Notes under the pieces: model-generated
What the model was told of the DNA's origin: nothing
Seen by the model: the letters and a program-made list of their open reading frames with translations, nothing else
Database searches by the model: none
Position numbers and translations under genes: made by a program
Source: an uncultured Muribaculaceae bacterium
GTDB lineage: Bacteria > Bacteroidota > Bacteroidia > Bacteroidales > Muribaculaceae
Direction: 5' to 3'
Assembly (NCBI GenBank): GCA_910578385.1
Contig: CAJTQV010000031.1
Coordinates: 1-19,513 of the forward strand
DNA length: 19,513 nucleotides
In this document: piece after piece, positions 7,901 to 15,296 of the stretch
Numbering within the stretch: position 1 is the first letter of the stretch
Layout: the number at the start of each line of letters is the position of its first letter

Positions 7901-8752
7901 GACGAGCGCGTGAACCGCATGGTGGGTGAGCTTATCACCAACTACATGCGCAAGTCGAAGGAGATTGACAGCGAGCTGCGCCGCAAGAAACTCGACCTCA
8001 CCATCGGTGACGAGCTCCCCTCGGGCATCATGCAGATGGCCAAGGTCTACATCGCCAAGAAGCGTAAGATCGGTGTGGGTGACAAGATGGCAGGTCGCCA
8101 CGGTAACAAGGGTATCGTGTCGCGTGTGGTACGTCAGGAGGATATGCCGTTCCTTGAGGATGGTACTCCGGTAGATATCGTGCTGAACCCGCTGGGTGTG
8201 CCTTCGCGTATGAACCTCGGTCAGATTTTCGAGACTGTTCTCGGTTGGGCCGGTCGTGAGCTCGGCGAGAAGTTCGCCACTCCGATTTTCGACGGTGCCT
8301 CGCTCGACGACCTGAACGAATGGACTGACAAGGCCGGTCTTCCCCGCTACGGTAAGACTTACCTCTACGACGGTGGTACAGGTGACCGTTTCGACCAGCC
8401 CGCAACCGTTGGTGTGATCTACATGCTTAAGCTCGGTCACATGGTCGAGGACAAGATGCACGCACGTTCCATCGGTCCCTACTCGCTCATCACACAGCAG
8501 CCGCTCGGTGGTAAGGCGCAGTTCGGTGGACAGCGTTTCGGAGAGATGGAGGTCTGGGCGCTTGAGGCATTCGGCGCGGCGCACATCCTTCAGGAGATTC
8601 TGACCATCAAGTCTGACGACGTTGTTGGCCGTAGCAAGGCTTATGAGGCTATCGTCAAGGGCGACTCAATGCCTAACCCCGGCATCCCCGAGTCACTCAA
8701 CGTGCTTCTCCACGAGCTCCGCGGTCTCGGTCTGAGCATCACGCTCGATTAA
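4937..8752 (+). CDS. rpoB: DNA-directed RNA polymerase subunit beta
   Basis: This is the beta subunit, which forms half of the active-site cleft and the rifampicin pocket. The 1271-residue length matches Bacteroidota homologues. The rifampicin cluster is at about 473-495 (LSQFMDQTNPLAEITHKRR then MSALGPGG). It retains the sensitive-type residues equivalent to E. coli Q513, D516, H526 and S531 (here Q475, D478, H488, S493). Further landmarks are YGRLCPIETPEGPNIGLI, KVAFMPWKGYNYEDAI, GDKMAGRHGNKG and the C-terminal GGKAQFGGQRFGEMEVWALE. rpoC follows after 82 bp containing a hairpin. Confidence 0.99.
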   Translation: MSVNLTEKPRVNFASIKNPLPFPDFLEVQLKSFRDFLQLDTPPEQRKNQGLYKVFAENFPIADTRNNFVLEFLDYYIDPPRYSIEECLTRGLTYSVPLKAKLKLYCTDPDHEDFDTTIDNVFLGPIPYMTDQGTFIINGAERVVVSQLHRSPGVFFGNSVHANGTKLYSARIIPFRGSWIEFATDINNVMYAYIDRKKKLPVTTLLRAIGFETDKDIIEIFDLAEEIKVNRTNLQKVIGRKLAGRVMVSNLEDFVDPDTGEVTSIERNSLVVERGSEVTEDNIDAILESGVKSILLEKENVSAIDYSIIFNTLQKDSANSEQEAVTYIYRQLRNADPPDAASAREVIQSLFFSEKRYDLGEVGRYRINKKLNLDTPMDVKVLTREDIIAIIKYLIELINSKAEVDDIDHLSNRRVRTVGEQLYNQFGVGLARISRSIREKMNVRDNEVFKPIDLINAKTISAVINTFFGTNALSQFMDQTNPLAEITHKRRMSALGPGGLSRERAGFEVRDVHYTHYGRLCPIETPEGPNIGLISSLCVYAKINNLGFIETPYRKVENGVVDLNNDDVVYLTAEIEEGQMIAQGNAPVNDDGSFINPRVKARLDADFPIVAPNELQLMDVAPIQIASIAASLIPFLEHDDANRALMGSNMMRQAVPLLRSEAPIVGTGIEGQLIRDSRTQVMAEGAGVIEYVDATVIRIRYDRTEDEEFVQFESAVKEYKLPKFRRTNQGTTIDLRPICNKGQRVEKGDILTEGYSTEKGELALGRNLKVAFMPWKGYNYEDAIVLNERMVREDILTSVHVDEYTLDVRETKRGMEELTSDIPNVSEDATKDLDEQGIIRVGAYVVPGDIMIGKITPKGESDPTPEEKLLRAIFGDRAGDVKDASLKASPSLKGVVIGRNLFSKAVKKKGAKNTVNAEIEQMEAEYQERQDALKEIMVRKMETLLKDQVSEGVKDYIGSDIVSKGRTFDNVNFGNIDYETVHISNWTADERVNRMVGELITNYMRKSKEIDSELRRKKLDLTIGDELPSGIMQMAKVYIAKKRKIGVGDKMAGRHGNKGIVSRVVRQEDMPFLEDGTPVDIVLNPLGVPSRMNLGQIFETVLGWAGRELGEKFATPIFDGASLDDLNEWTDKAGLPRYGKTYLYDGGTGDRFDQPATVGVIYMLKLGHMVEDKMHARSIGPYSLITQQPLGGKAQFGGQRFGEMEVWALEAFGAAHILQEILTIKSDDVVGRSKAYEAIVKGDSMPNPGIPESLNVLLHELRGLGLSITLD

Positions 8753-8775
8753 CTTCAAATCAAGAAAAATCCTTT

Positions 8776-8812
8776 CGGGGACTGCCGCCGGAACACCCGG
8801 CGGCATTTCCCG
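8776..8812 (+). other. GC-rich hairpin between rpoB and rpoC
   Basis: TGCCGCCGG (8783-8791) pairs perfectly with CCGGCGGCA (8797-8805) around AACAC. Beyond one mismatch the stem extends by CGGGGA (8776-8781) with TTTCCCG. Only three T residues follow, so full termination is unlikely. It may attenuate transcription, set an mRNA processing site or adjust the beta to beta-prime ratio. Role inferred from position only. Confidence 0.55.
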
Positions 8813-8834
8813 GATTAATCAAGGAACCAATCAT

Positions 8835-11800
8835 ATGGCTTTTAGAAAAGACAATAAGATTAAAAGCAACTTCACGAAGATCACCATCGGTCTGGCTTCG
8901 CCCGAGGAAATCAAGGAGAAGTCAAGCGGCGAGGTCCTCAAGCCCGAGACCATCAACTACCGTACCTACAAGCCGGAGCGCGACGGTCTCTTCTGCGAGA
9001 AGATCTTCGGTCCGGTCAAGGACTACGAGTGCCATTGCGGTAAGTACAAGCGCATCCGCTACAAAGGCATCGTCTGCGACCGCTGTGGTGTGGAAGTTAC
9101 CGAGAAGAAGGTGCGTCGCGAGCGTATGGGGCACATCGAGCTCGTCGTGCCCGTGGCTCACATCTGGTACTTCCGCTCTCTCCCCAACAAGATCGGCTAC
9201 CTGCTCGGTATTCCTTCGAAGAAGCTGGAGGATATCATCTACTACGAGCGTTACGTGGTCATCAACCCCACCGATGTCGAGGTTGAGGTTGAGCCGGGCA
9301 AGCCCCGCAAGCTGGAGCGTCTTGAGCTCCTGACTGAGGAACAGTACATGAAGGTTCTCGAGGCTCTGCCCGAAGGCAACGAGTATCTTGAGGACTCCGA
9401 CCCCAATAAGTTTGTGGCACGTATGGGTGCCGAGGCGATTTATGAACTCCTTCAGAACATCGACCTCGTGACTCTCGCCGCAGAGCTCCGCGAACGCGCC
9501 AACACCGACGGTTCGCAGCAGCGCAAGACCGAGGCCCTGAAGCGTCTTCAGGTCGTGAACTCGTTCATCGCTTCGGCCAACCGTAACCGTCCCGAGTGGA
9601 TGGTGCTCAAGGCCGTTCCTGTCATCCCGCCTGAACTTCGTCCTCTCGTGCCTCTGGATGGCGGCCGTTTCGCCACTTCCGACCTCAACGACCTCTACCG
9701 TCGTGTCATCATACGTAACAACCGTCTGAAACGTCTCATCGAGATCCAGGCTCCCGAGGTGATTCTCCGCAACGAGAAGCGTCTTCTCCAGGAGGCGGTT
9801 GACTCGCTGCTCGACAACAGCCGCAAGTCTTCGGCCGTGAAGAGCGACGTGAACCGTCCGCTCAAGTCTCTGTCTGACTCTCTCAAGGGTAAGCAGGGTC
9901 GTTTCCGTCAGAACCTTCTCGGTAAGCGTGTGGACTATTCCGCGCGTTCGGTTATCGTCGTAGGTCCTGAGCTGAAGATGCACGAGTGCGGTATCCCCAA
10001 GCTCATGGCAGCCGAGCTCTATAAGCCGTTCATCATCCGTAAGCTCATTGAGCGCGGTATCGTGAAGACCGTCAAGAGCGCCAAGAAGATTGTTGACCGC
10101 AAGGAGGCTGTGGTATGGGATATCCTTGAGCATGTCATGAAGGGACATCCGGTGCTGCTCAACCGTGCCCCGACGCTTCACCGTCTCGGTATCCAGGCAT
10201 TCCAGCCCCGCATGATCGAGGGTAAGGCAATCCAGCTCCACCCGCTCGCATGTACAGCCTTCAACGCCGACTTCGACGGTGACCAGATGGCCGTGCACCT
10301 GCCCCTCAGCAACGAGGCCATTCTTGAGGCCCAGATGCTCATGCTCGGTGCGCACAACATCCTCAACCCTGCAAACGGCGCACCTATCACCGTGCCTTCG
10401 CAGGACATGGTACTCGGTCTTTACTACATCACCAAGCTCCGCAAGGGCGACAAGGGTGAGGGAACCATTTTCTACGGTCCCGAGGAGGCTGAGATCGCAT
10501 ACAACGAGGGTCGTGTCACTCTCCACGCGCCTGTGACTATCCTTGTAGAGGATGTAGTCAACGGCGAGCGTGTGAAAGTACTGAAAGAAAATACCTCTGT
10601 GGGCCGCGTGCTCTTCAACCAGTACGTTCCCAAGGAGATCGGATATGTAAACGAGATTATCTCGAAGAAGTCGCTCCGCGGCATCATCAGCAACGTCATC
10701 AAGACTTGCGGTGTAACCCGTTCGGCACAGTTCCTCGACGACATCAAGAACCTCGGTTACCGCATGGCATTCCGCGGCGGTCTGAGCTTCAACCTCGGTG
10801 ACGTCATCATCCCGAAGGAGAAGGCCGAGTACGTGGCCGAAGGTCACGCGCAGGTCGAGGAGGTGCTCAACAACTACTCGATGGGTTTCATCACCGGTAA
10901 CGACCGATACAACCAGGTCATCGATATCTGGACACATGTCAACGACCGTCTGGCATCGACGCTGATGAAGCAGATGGAGGAGGACCAGCAGGGCTTCAAC
11001 TCTGTCTACATGATGCTTGACTCAGGTGCCCGTGGTTCTAAGGACCAGATCCGTCAGCTCTCCGGTATGCGTGGTCTTATGGCCAAGCCGCAGAAAGCCG
11101 GTGCAGAGGGTGGTCAGATCATCGAGAACCCGATTCTTGCGAACTTCAAGGAGGGTCTGTCGGTGCTTGAGTACTTCATCTCCACCCACGGTGCGCGTAA
11201 GGGTCTTGCGGATACCGCGCTTAAGACCGCCGACGCCGGTTATCTGACACGTCGTCTTGTCGATGTGGCTCACGACGTGATCATCAACGAGGAGGACTGC
11301 GGTACTCTCCGTGGCCTCGTCTGCACAGAGATCAAGAACAACGAGGAGGTTGTCGCTTCGCTGTCAGAACGTATCCTCGGACGCGTTTCTGTTCACGATG
11401 TCGTTGACCCCTATAATCCGGAGGACATCATTGTCCATGCCGGTGAGGAAATCACCGAGGCAGCTGCCGACCGTATCGAGAAGTCTCCCATAGAGTCAGT
11501 CGAGATCCGTTCGGTACTCACCTGCGAGTCGAAGAAGGGTGTCTGCGCCAAGTGTTATGGCCGCAACCTCTCCACCCACCGCATGGTGCAGAAGGGCGAG
11601 GCTGTCGGTGTGATCGCTGCACAATCAATCGGTGAGCCGGGTACCCAGCTTACACTCCGTACGTTCCACGTCGGTGGTGTCGCCGGTAACGTCGCCGCCA
11701 AGAAGGATGTCACCACCCGTCATGATGGTCGCCTCGAAATCGAGGAGCTCCGTACCGTCAAGGACAAGGATGGAGTGGATATCGTAGTGGGCCGTATGGC

Positions 11801-13145
11801 TGAGATGCGTATCGTCGAGCCCAAGTCGGGCATCGTTCTGATGAACGCCAACATCCCCTACGGTTCACGTCTCTACTGCAAGGATGGCCAGACCGTCGAG
11901 GCCGGTACCATGATTTGCGAGTGGGACCCCTTCAACGCCGTCATCGTGGCCGAGGAGGGTGGTACTGTGCGCTTCGAGAATGTCGAGGAGGGTGTGACCT
12001 ACCGCGTTGAGTCGGAAGAGGGTACCAACCTCCACGAGAAGATTATCATCGAGTCGAAAGACCGTACAAAGGTTCCTTCGGCCCACCTCTACGGTGCCGA
12101 TGGCGAGCTTATCCGCACATACTCTCTGCCTGTGGGCGCTCACCTGCTCATCAACGAGGGTGACAAGCTCACTCCGGGTGAGGTGTTCGTGAAGATTCCG
12201 CGCGCAAGCAACAGTGCGGGTGACATCACCGGTGGTCTTCCCCGTGTGACCGAGCTCTTCGAGGCCCGCAACCCGTCGAACCCCGCTGTCGTTTCTGAGA
12301 TTGACGGTGAGGTCATGATCGGTAAGATCAAGCGTGGTAACCGTGAGATTTCCGTAACAAGCAAGCTCGGCCAGGAGAAGAAGTACCTCGTGCCCCTCTC
12401 CAAGCAGATTCTTGTTCAGGAGAATGACTACGTGCGTGCCGGTACTCCGCTTTCCGACGGTGCCATCACTCCCGAGGATATCCTCAACATCATGGGTCCG
12501 ACCGCCGTTCAGGAGTATATCGTGAACGAGGTGCAGGATGTGTACCGTATGCAGGGTGTGAAGATCAACGACAAGCACTTTGAGGTTATCGTCCGCCAGA
12601 TGATGCGCAAGGTCAACATCATCGATCCGGGTGACACACGTTTCCTGGAGCAGCAGATTGTTGACAAGCGCGACTTCATGGATGAGAACGACAGCATCTG
12701 GGGCAAGAAGTACATCACCGATGCCGGTGACAGCCAGATTTACCGTGCCGGTATGATCATCACCCAGCGCAAGCTCCGCGACGAGAACTCCTCGCTCAAG
12801 CGCAAGGACCTCCGCACCATGGTAGTGCGCGACGCAATCCCCGCGACTTCGCGTCAGATTCTCCAGGGTATCACACGTGCCGCCCTCCAGACATCGAGCT
12901 TCATGTCGGCCGCATCGTTCCAGGAGACCACCAAGGTGCTCAACGAGGCAGCCATCAACGGCAAGTCCGACACGCTCGAAGGCATGAAGGAGAACGTTAT
13001 CTGCGGTCACCTGATTCCTGCCGGTACCGGTCTTCGTGAATATCAGAAGCTCGTCGTGGCTAACAAGGAGGAGCTTGCAGCTCTCCATGTCACCGACAGC
13101 CCTGAGGACATCATCGATGTCGAGCACGTTGACATGAACGCGTGA
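8835..13145 (+). CDS. rpoC: DNA-directed RNA polymerase subunit beta'
   Basis: This is the catalytic subunit of RNA polymerase. The 1436 residues match the family in Bacteroidota. The N-terminal zinc ribbon is C66, C68, C81, C84. The catalytic NADFDGD lies at 477-483, with Mg-binding D479, D481 and D483. The second zinc site is C822, C897, C904, C907. The trigger-loop region follows at about 920-945 (GVIAAQSIGEPGTQLTLRTF). The ATG at 8835 follows AAGGAACCAATCAT, one of the few purine-rich spacers resembling a ribosome-binding site here. Two tandem hairpins close the transcript. Confidence 0.99.
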   Translation: MAFRKDNKIKSNFTKITIGLASPEEIKEKSSGEVLKPETINYRTYKPERDGLFCEKIFGPVKDYECHCGKYKRIRYKGIVCDRCGVEVTEKKVRRERMGHIELVVPVAHIWYFRSLPNKIGYLLGIPSKKLEDIIYYERYVVINPTDVEVEVEPGKPRKLERLELLTEEQYMKVLEALPEGNEYLEDSDPNKFVARMGAEAIYELLQNIDLVTLAAELRERANTDGSQQRKTEALKRLQVVNSFIASANRNRPEWMVLKAVPVIPPELRPLVPLDGGRFATSDLNDLYRRVIIRNNRLKRLIEIQAPEVILRNEKRLLQEAVDSLLDNSRKSSAVKSDVNRPLKSLSDSLKGKQGRFRQNLLGKRVDYSARSVIVVGPELKMHECGIPKLMAAELYKPFIIRKLIERGIVKTVKSAKKIVDRKEAVVWDILEHVMKGHPVLLNRAPTLHRLGIQAFQPRMIEGKAIQLHPLACTAFNADFDGDQMAVHLPLSNEAILEAQMLMLGAHNILNPANGAPITVPSQDMVLGLYYITKLRKGDKGEGTIFYGPEEAEIAYNEGRVTLHAPVTILVEDVVNGERVKVLKENTSVGRVLFNQYVPKEIGYVNEIISKKSLRGIISNVIKTCGVTRSAQFLDDIKNLGYRMAFRGGLSFNLGDVIIPKEKAEYVAEGHAQVEEVLNNYSMGFITGNDRYNQVIDIWTHVNDRLASTLMKQMEEDQQGFNSVYMMLDSGARGSKDQIRQLSGMRGLMAKPQKAGAEGGQIIENPILANFKEGLSVLEYFISTHGARKGLADTALKTADAGYLTRRLVDVAHDVIINEEDCGTLRGLVCTEIKNNEEVVASLSERILGRVSVHDVVDPYNPEDIIVHAGEEITEAAADRIEKSPIESVEIRSVLTCESKKGVCAKCYGRNLSTHRMVQKGEAVGVIAAQSIGEPGTQLTLRTFHVGGVAGNVAAKKDVTTRHDGRLEIEELRTVKDKDGVDIVVGRMAEMRIVEPKSGIVLMNANIPYGSRLYCKDGQTVEAGTMICEWDPFNAVIVAEEGGTVRFENVEEGVTYRVESEEGTNLHEKIIIESKDRTKVPSAHLYGADGELIRTYSLPVGAHLLINEGDKLTPGEVFVKIPRASNSAGDITGGLPRVTELFEARNPSNPAVVSEIDGEVMIGKIKRGNREISVTSKLGQEKKYLVPLSKQILVQENDYVRAGTPLSDGAITPEDILNIMGPTAVQEYIVNEVQDVYRMQGVKINDKHFEVIVRQMMRKVNIIDPGDTRFLEQQIVDKRDFMDENDSIWGKKYITDAGDSQIYRAGMIITQRKLRDENSSLKRKDLRTMVVRDAIPATSRQILQGITRAALQTSSFMSAASFQETTKVLNEAAINGKSDTLEGMKENVICGHLIPAGTGLREYQKLVVANKEELAALHVTDSPEDIIDVEHVDMNA

Positions 13146-13151
13146 ATCCGC

Positions 13152-13174
13152 TGTCAGCCGTCAGATGGCTGACA
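13152..13174 (+). other. First hairpin after rpoC
   Basis: TGTCAGCC (13152-13159) pairs with GGCTGACA (13167-13174) around a 7-nt loop, 7 bp after the rpoC stop. It has no T tail and precedes the stronger terminator hairpin. It probably protects the 3' end of the long rpoBC message from exonucleases (inference). Confidence 0.5.
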
Positions 13175-13192
13175 TGACATAAAGCACAGTCC

Positions 13193-13231
13193 GAGCCCGC
13201 CGTGCAGAAGCATCGGCGGGCTCAATTTATT
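13193..13231 (+). terminator. Terminator after rpoC
   Basis: GAGCCCGCCG (13193-13202) pairs perfectly with CGGCGGGCTC (13214-13223). The inner TGC/GCA can extend the stem. It is followed by AATTTATT, a broken T-rich tail. It most likely ends the rpoBC transcript, though leakage into the DUF805 gene 30 bp downstream is possible because no separate promoter is evident there. Confidence 0.7.
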
Positions 13232-13253
13232 AACCTCAATACCCTACTTCAAC

Positions 13254-13640
13254 ATGTATCAGAGACAAGTTACATTTGGCGAGGCTATCAATAAAGCCCT
13301 CGCGCAGAACTACTGCAACTTCTCAGGCCGTGCCTCCCGTTCGGAATTCTGGTGGTATGTTCTCTTCACCGCGATTCTCGGTTTTGCCATCGGCTTAGTG
13401 CTCGGCATCTTCGGTGCAGGAACAACCGTCACCTCGCTTGTCCAGGGCTTCATCAGCCTCGTTCTTCTTCTTCCGAGCCTCGGAGTATCTGTCCGTCGTC
13501 TGCACGACGTAGACAAGTCAGGCTGGTGGGTACTCATCTCGCTCATCCCGCTCGTAGGTGCCATCGTCCTCCTCATATGGTACTGCAAGGACTCAGGCCC
13601 CGCCAACCAATACGGCCCCGTCCCCGACATGACCGAATAA
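13254..13640 (+). CDS. DUF805 family small membrane protein
   Basis: This 128-residue inner-membrane protein belongs to the DUF805 family (YhaH-like), whose biochemical function is not established. Family hallmarks are GRASRSEFWW at 25-34 and RRLHDVDKSGWW at 81-92. Three hydrophobic segments are visible at about 33-54, 60-78 and 91-110, followed by a short polar tail. The start ATG at 13254 comes after an AC-rich spacer. No TAnnTTTG promoter is visible upstream, so expression may depend on read-through past the rpoC terminator or on an unrecognised promoter. A 12-bp hairpin follows the stop. Confidence 0.9.
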   Translation: MYQRQVTFGEAINKALAQNYCNFSGRASRSEFWWYVLFTAILGFAIGLVLGIFGAGTTVTSLVQGFISLVLLLPSLGVSVRRLHDVDKSGWWVLISLIPLVGAIVLLIWYCKDSGPANQYGPVPDMTE

Positions 13641-13669
13641 TCCCCTCGGCCCCCAACACCCCAACATCA

Positions 13670-13703
13670 AAGCGGTGCAACCTCCCCGGAAGTTGCACCG
13701 CTT
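13670..13703 (+). terminator. Terminator-like hairpin after the DUF805 gene
   Basis: AAGCGGTGCAAC (13670-13681) pairs perfectly with GTTGCACCGCTT (13692-13703) over a 10-nt loop. The tail GATTATGTTTCT is only loosely T-rich. The position 29 bp after the stop supports a terminator, but the weak tail keeps confidence moderate. Confidence 0.55.
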
Positions 13704-13774
13704 GATTATGTTCTATCTAAGGCCAAGCATCTATTCGACATCTTTCGCGGGTACTATTTATTCAAGATTTCTCA

Positions 13775-13802
13775 CTAAAATCACAATATATTGTGATTTT
13801 AG
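13775..13802. repeat. Perfect 28-bp palindrome (copy 1)
   Basis: The half-site CTAAAATCACAATA (13775-13788) is followed directly by its exact reverse complement (13789-13802) with no spacer. The core TCACAATATATTGTGA resembles a dimeric regulator operator. It shares its inner 24 bp with copy 2 except for two central positions. It lies 164 bp before the ATPase ATG. It could be an operator, a nuclease or recombinase target, or an AT-rich bidirectional terminator. Confidence 0.8.
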
Positions 13803-13824
13803 ACTATTCATAATGATGCAAGTG

Positions 13825-13870
13825 GCCTTATTGGTCAAAAATCACAATGTACTGTGATTTTTGACAAGGC
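13825..13870. repeat. Related long inverted repeat (copy 2)
   Basis: GTCAAAAATCACA (13834-13846) pairs with TGTGATTTTTGAC (13853-13865) around ATGTAC. After a 4-nt bulge (ATTG) the arms extend by GCCTT (13825-13829) with AAGGC (13866-13870). Its centre is 61 bp from the centre of copy 1, close to six helical turns. The sequence conservation between copies suggests recognition by a protein rather than chance hairpins. Confidence 0.75.
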
Positions 13871-13930
13871 TAAAATATGTGGGGAGATGCTTGTCGTTGT
13901 TCCTCTAATTAAGGTCAGAATAATCGTTTG

Positions 13931-13962
13931 TTTGGCGGATTGATGAAAGTTTTATATCTTTG
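13931..13962 (+). promoter_or_regulatory. Bacteroidetes promoter TTTG-N20-TATCTTTG
   Basis: TTTG at 13931-13934 is followed by exactly 20 bp and TATCTTTG at 13955-13962, matching the Bacteroidota primary sigma consensus TTTG/TAnnTTTG. The predicted transcription start, about 5 bp downstream, falls at or next to A13967, the first base of the ATPase ATG. The mRNA would then be leaderless or nearly so. The same 20-bp spacing occurs in the pyk promoter. Confidence 0.75.
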
Positions 13963-13966
13963 TGCT

Positions 13967-15214
13967 ATGGAAGAAATTGGAGTTCAGATAGCAGGGCAGA
14001 TCCGTTATCCCGTCGGGATACAGTCTTTTGCGGCGATACGCGAGGGAGGATATCTCTATGTCGACAAGACATCTTATGTGCATCGACTCATATCCACGGG
14101 TAAATATTACTTTCTGTCGCGCCCCCGACGGTTCGGCAAGAGCCTGCTCCTCTCCACCATCGAGTCTTATTATCTCGGCAGACGCGAGCTCTTTAAGGGC
14201 CTGGCGCTCGACTCGCTAACCGATGACTGGGAACCACATCCGGTGCTTCATCTTGACCTGAACGCCGACAAATTCGATACTGTGGAGTCTCTTGAAATAT
14301 TCCTCAGCCTTTGGCTCGTAGAATGGGAGCACCAATTCGGCGTGGAAGTACCGGAATGCGCATCTCTAAGTTTCCGTTTTGGTCAGGTGATTCGCGCGGC
14401 AGCCCAGACCACAGGGCGGCGTACCGTCATTCTGATTGACGAATATGACAAGCCATTGCTAAATGCCATTGGCAATGAAGAGCTGGCCGATAACTTCCGT
14501 AGCACTCTTAAAGCATTCTACGGCAACCTGAAGTCGATGGACAGCTACATTGAGTTCGCCATGCTCACCGGCGTGGCGCGCTTCAGCAAGGTATCTATTT
14601 TCTCCGACCTCAACAACCTGCGCGACATAACATTCCAGAACGACTACGCCGGGATATGCGGCATAACCTCCGAAGAACTGGAGCGCGACTTCAAGGTGGG
14701 CATACACACCCTCGCACAGGTCAACGGCCTCAGTGACGGACAGACCATGTCGCAATTGAAGGAATGGTATGACGGCTACCATTTCGCATACAACAACGTA
14801 GATGTCTACAATCCGTTCAGCCTGATGAACGTGTTCGCGGCCAACCAGTTCGACAATTACTGGTTTCAGAGTGGCACACCCACTTTTCTCGTGCGGGTGC
14901 TTGAGAAGCACCCGATGCAGCTGCGCAGGATCTCCGGATTCCGGATCGGAAAACAGGCGTTGGCGTCGGCCGGTGTTATGACCGGAGACCCGGTCGTGCT
15001 GCTATATCAGTCTGGCTACCTCTCTATATCGCACTATGACAGTGAATACGAAGAGATTGAACTCGACTATCCGAACCGCGAGGTCGAGGAGAGTTTCTTG
15101 AAATTCCTCGTGCCCTACTACACCACACTCCCCGAGCAGGAGAGCGAGTTTGCCAACTCCGACACAAAGACGCGCAGTCTCTCCGACCAGCGCATCATCC
15201 GCCTCGCCGACTGA
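13967..15214 (+). CDS. AAA-ATPase_like protein of the PDDEXK_9 family, nuclease domain deleted
   Basis: This belongs to the Bacteroidota multicopy family combining an AAA-ATPase_like domain (PF09820) with a C-terminal PD-(D/E)XK nuclease-like domain (PF08011, DUF1703). From the ATG at 13967 it has 415 residues. The opening YPVGIQSFAAIREGGYLYVDKT is typical. Walker A is RPRRFGKSL (52-60) and Walker B VILIDEYDKP (154-163); FSDLNNLRDITF (212-223), EWYDGYHF (266-273) and LYQSGYLSI (346-354) are also family landmarks. Full-length members usually run well beyond 500 residues. Here QESEF (391-395) jumps to a tail, TKTRSLSDQRII, like the extreme C-terminus of the family, so the nuclease core seems removed in frame. 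Upstream in-frame starts at 13928 and 13943 overlap the promoter and were rejected. Biological role of the family is unproven. Confidence 0.88.
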   Translation: MEEIGVQIAGQIRYPVGIQSFAAIREGGYLYVDKTSYVHRLISTGKYYFLSRPRRFGKSLLLSTIESYYLGRRELFKGLALDSLTDDWEPHPVLHLDLNADKFDTVESLEIFLSLWLVEWEHQFGVEVPECASLSFRFGQVIRAAAQTTGRRTVILIDEYDKPLLNAIGNEELADNFRSTLKAFYGNLKSMDSYIEFAMLTGVARFSKVSIFSDLNNLRDITFQNDYAGICGITSEELERDFKVGIHTLAQVNGLSDGQTMSQLKEWYDGYHFAYNNVDVYNPFSLMNVFAANQFDNYWFQSGTPTFLVRVLEKHPMQLRRISGFRIGKQALASAGVMTGDPVVLLYQSGYLSISHYDSEYEEIELDYPNREVEESFLKFLVPYYTTLPEQESEFANSDTKTRSLSDQRIIRLAD

Positions 15215-15239
15215 CAAGCAATCATGACTGTCTTAGGCC

Positions 15240-15292
15240 TCGTTTCATAAAAAAATAGCGACTCCAGCAGCCGCTATTTTTTTATGAAACGA
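15240..15292. terminator. Bidirectional terminator between the ATPase gene and pyk
   Basis: The 21-bp arms 15240-15260 and 15272-15292 are perfectly complementary around an 11-nt loop. Each contains a run of seven A or T (ATAAAAAAATAGCG and its complement), so a GC-rich inner stem plus T-run is presented on both strands. It serves the convergent ATPase (plus) and pyk (minus) genes; the pyk stop is only 5 bp away. Confidence 0.88.
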
Positions 15293-15296
15293 AGTC

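Noticed and set aside
6236..8584. A 782-codon open frame on the minus strand fully inside rpoB; similar long antisense frames lie opposite rpoC (8922-10937, 11865-13127) and pyk (15399-16883, plus strand).
   Set aside because: These result from strong codon bias in highly expressed genes, which avoids codons that read as stops on the other strand. The translations show no family motifs and the sense genes are unmistakable.
13675..13857. A 60-codon open frame between the DUF805 and ATPase genes.
   Set aside because: It runs through the terminator hairpin and both palindromes and shows no recognisable protein features.
13928..13966. Upstream in-frame TTG and ATG starts for the ATPase gene.
   Set aside because: They fall inside the TTTG-N20-TATCTTTG promoter, and the family normally begins close to the motif YPVGIQSF, consistent with the ATG at 13967.
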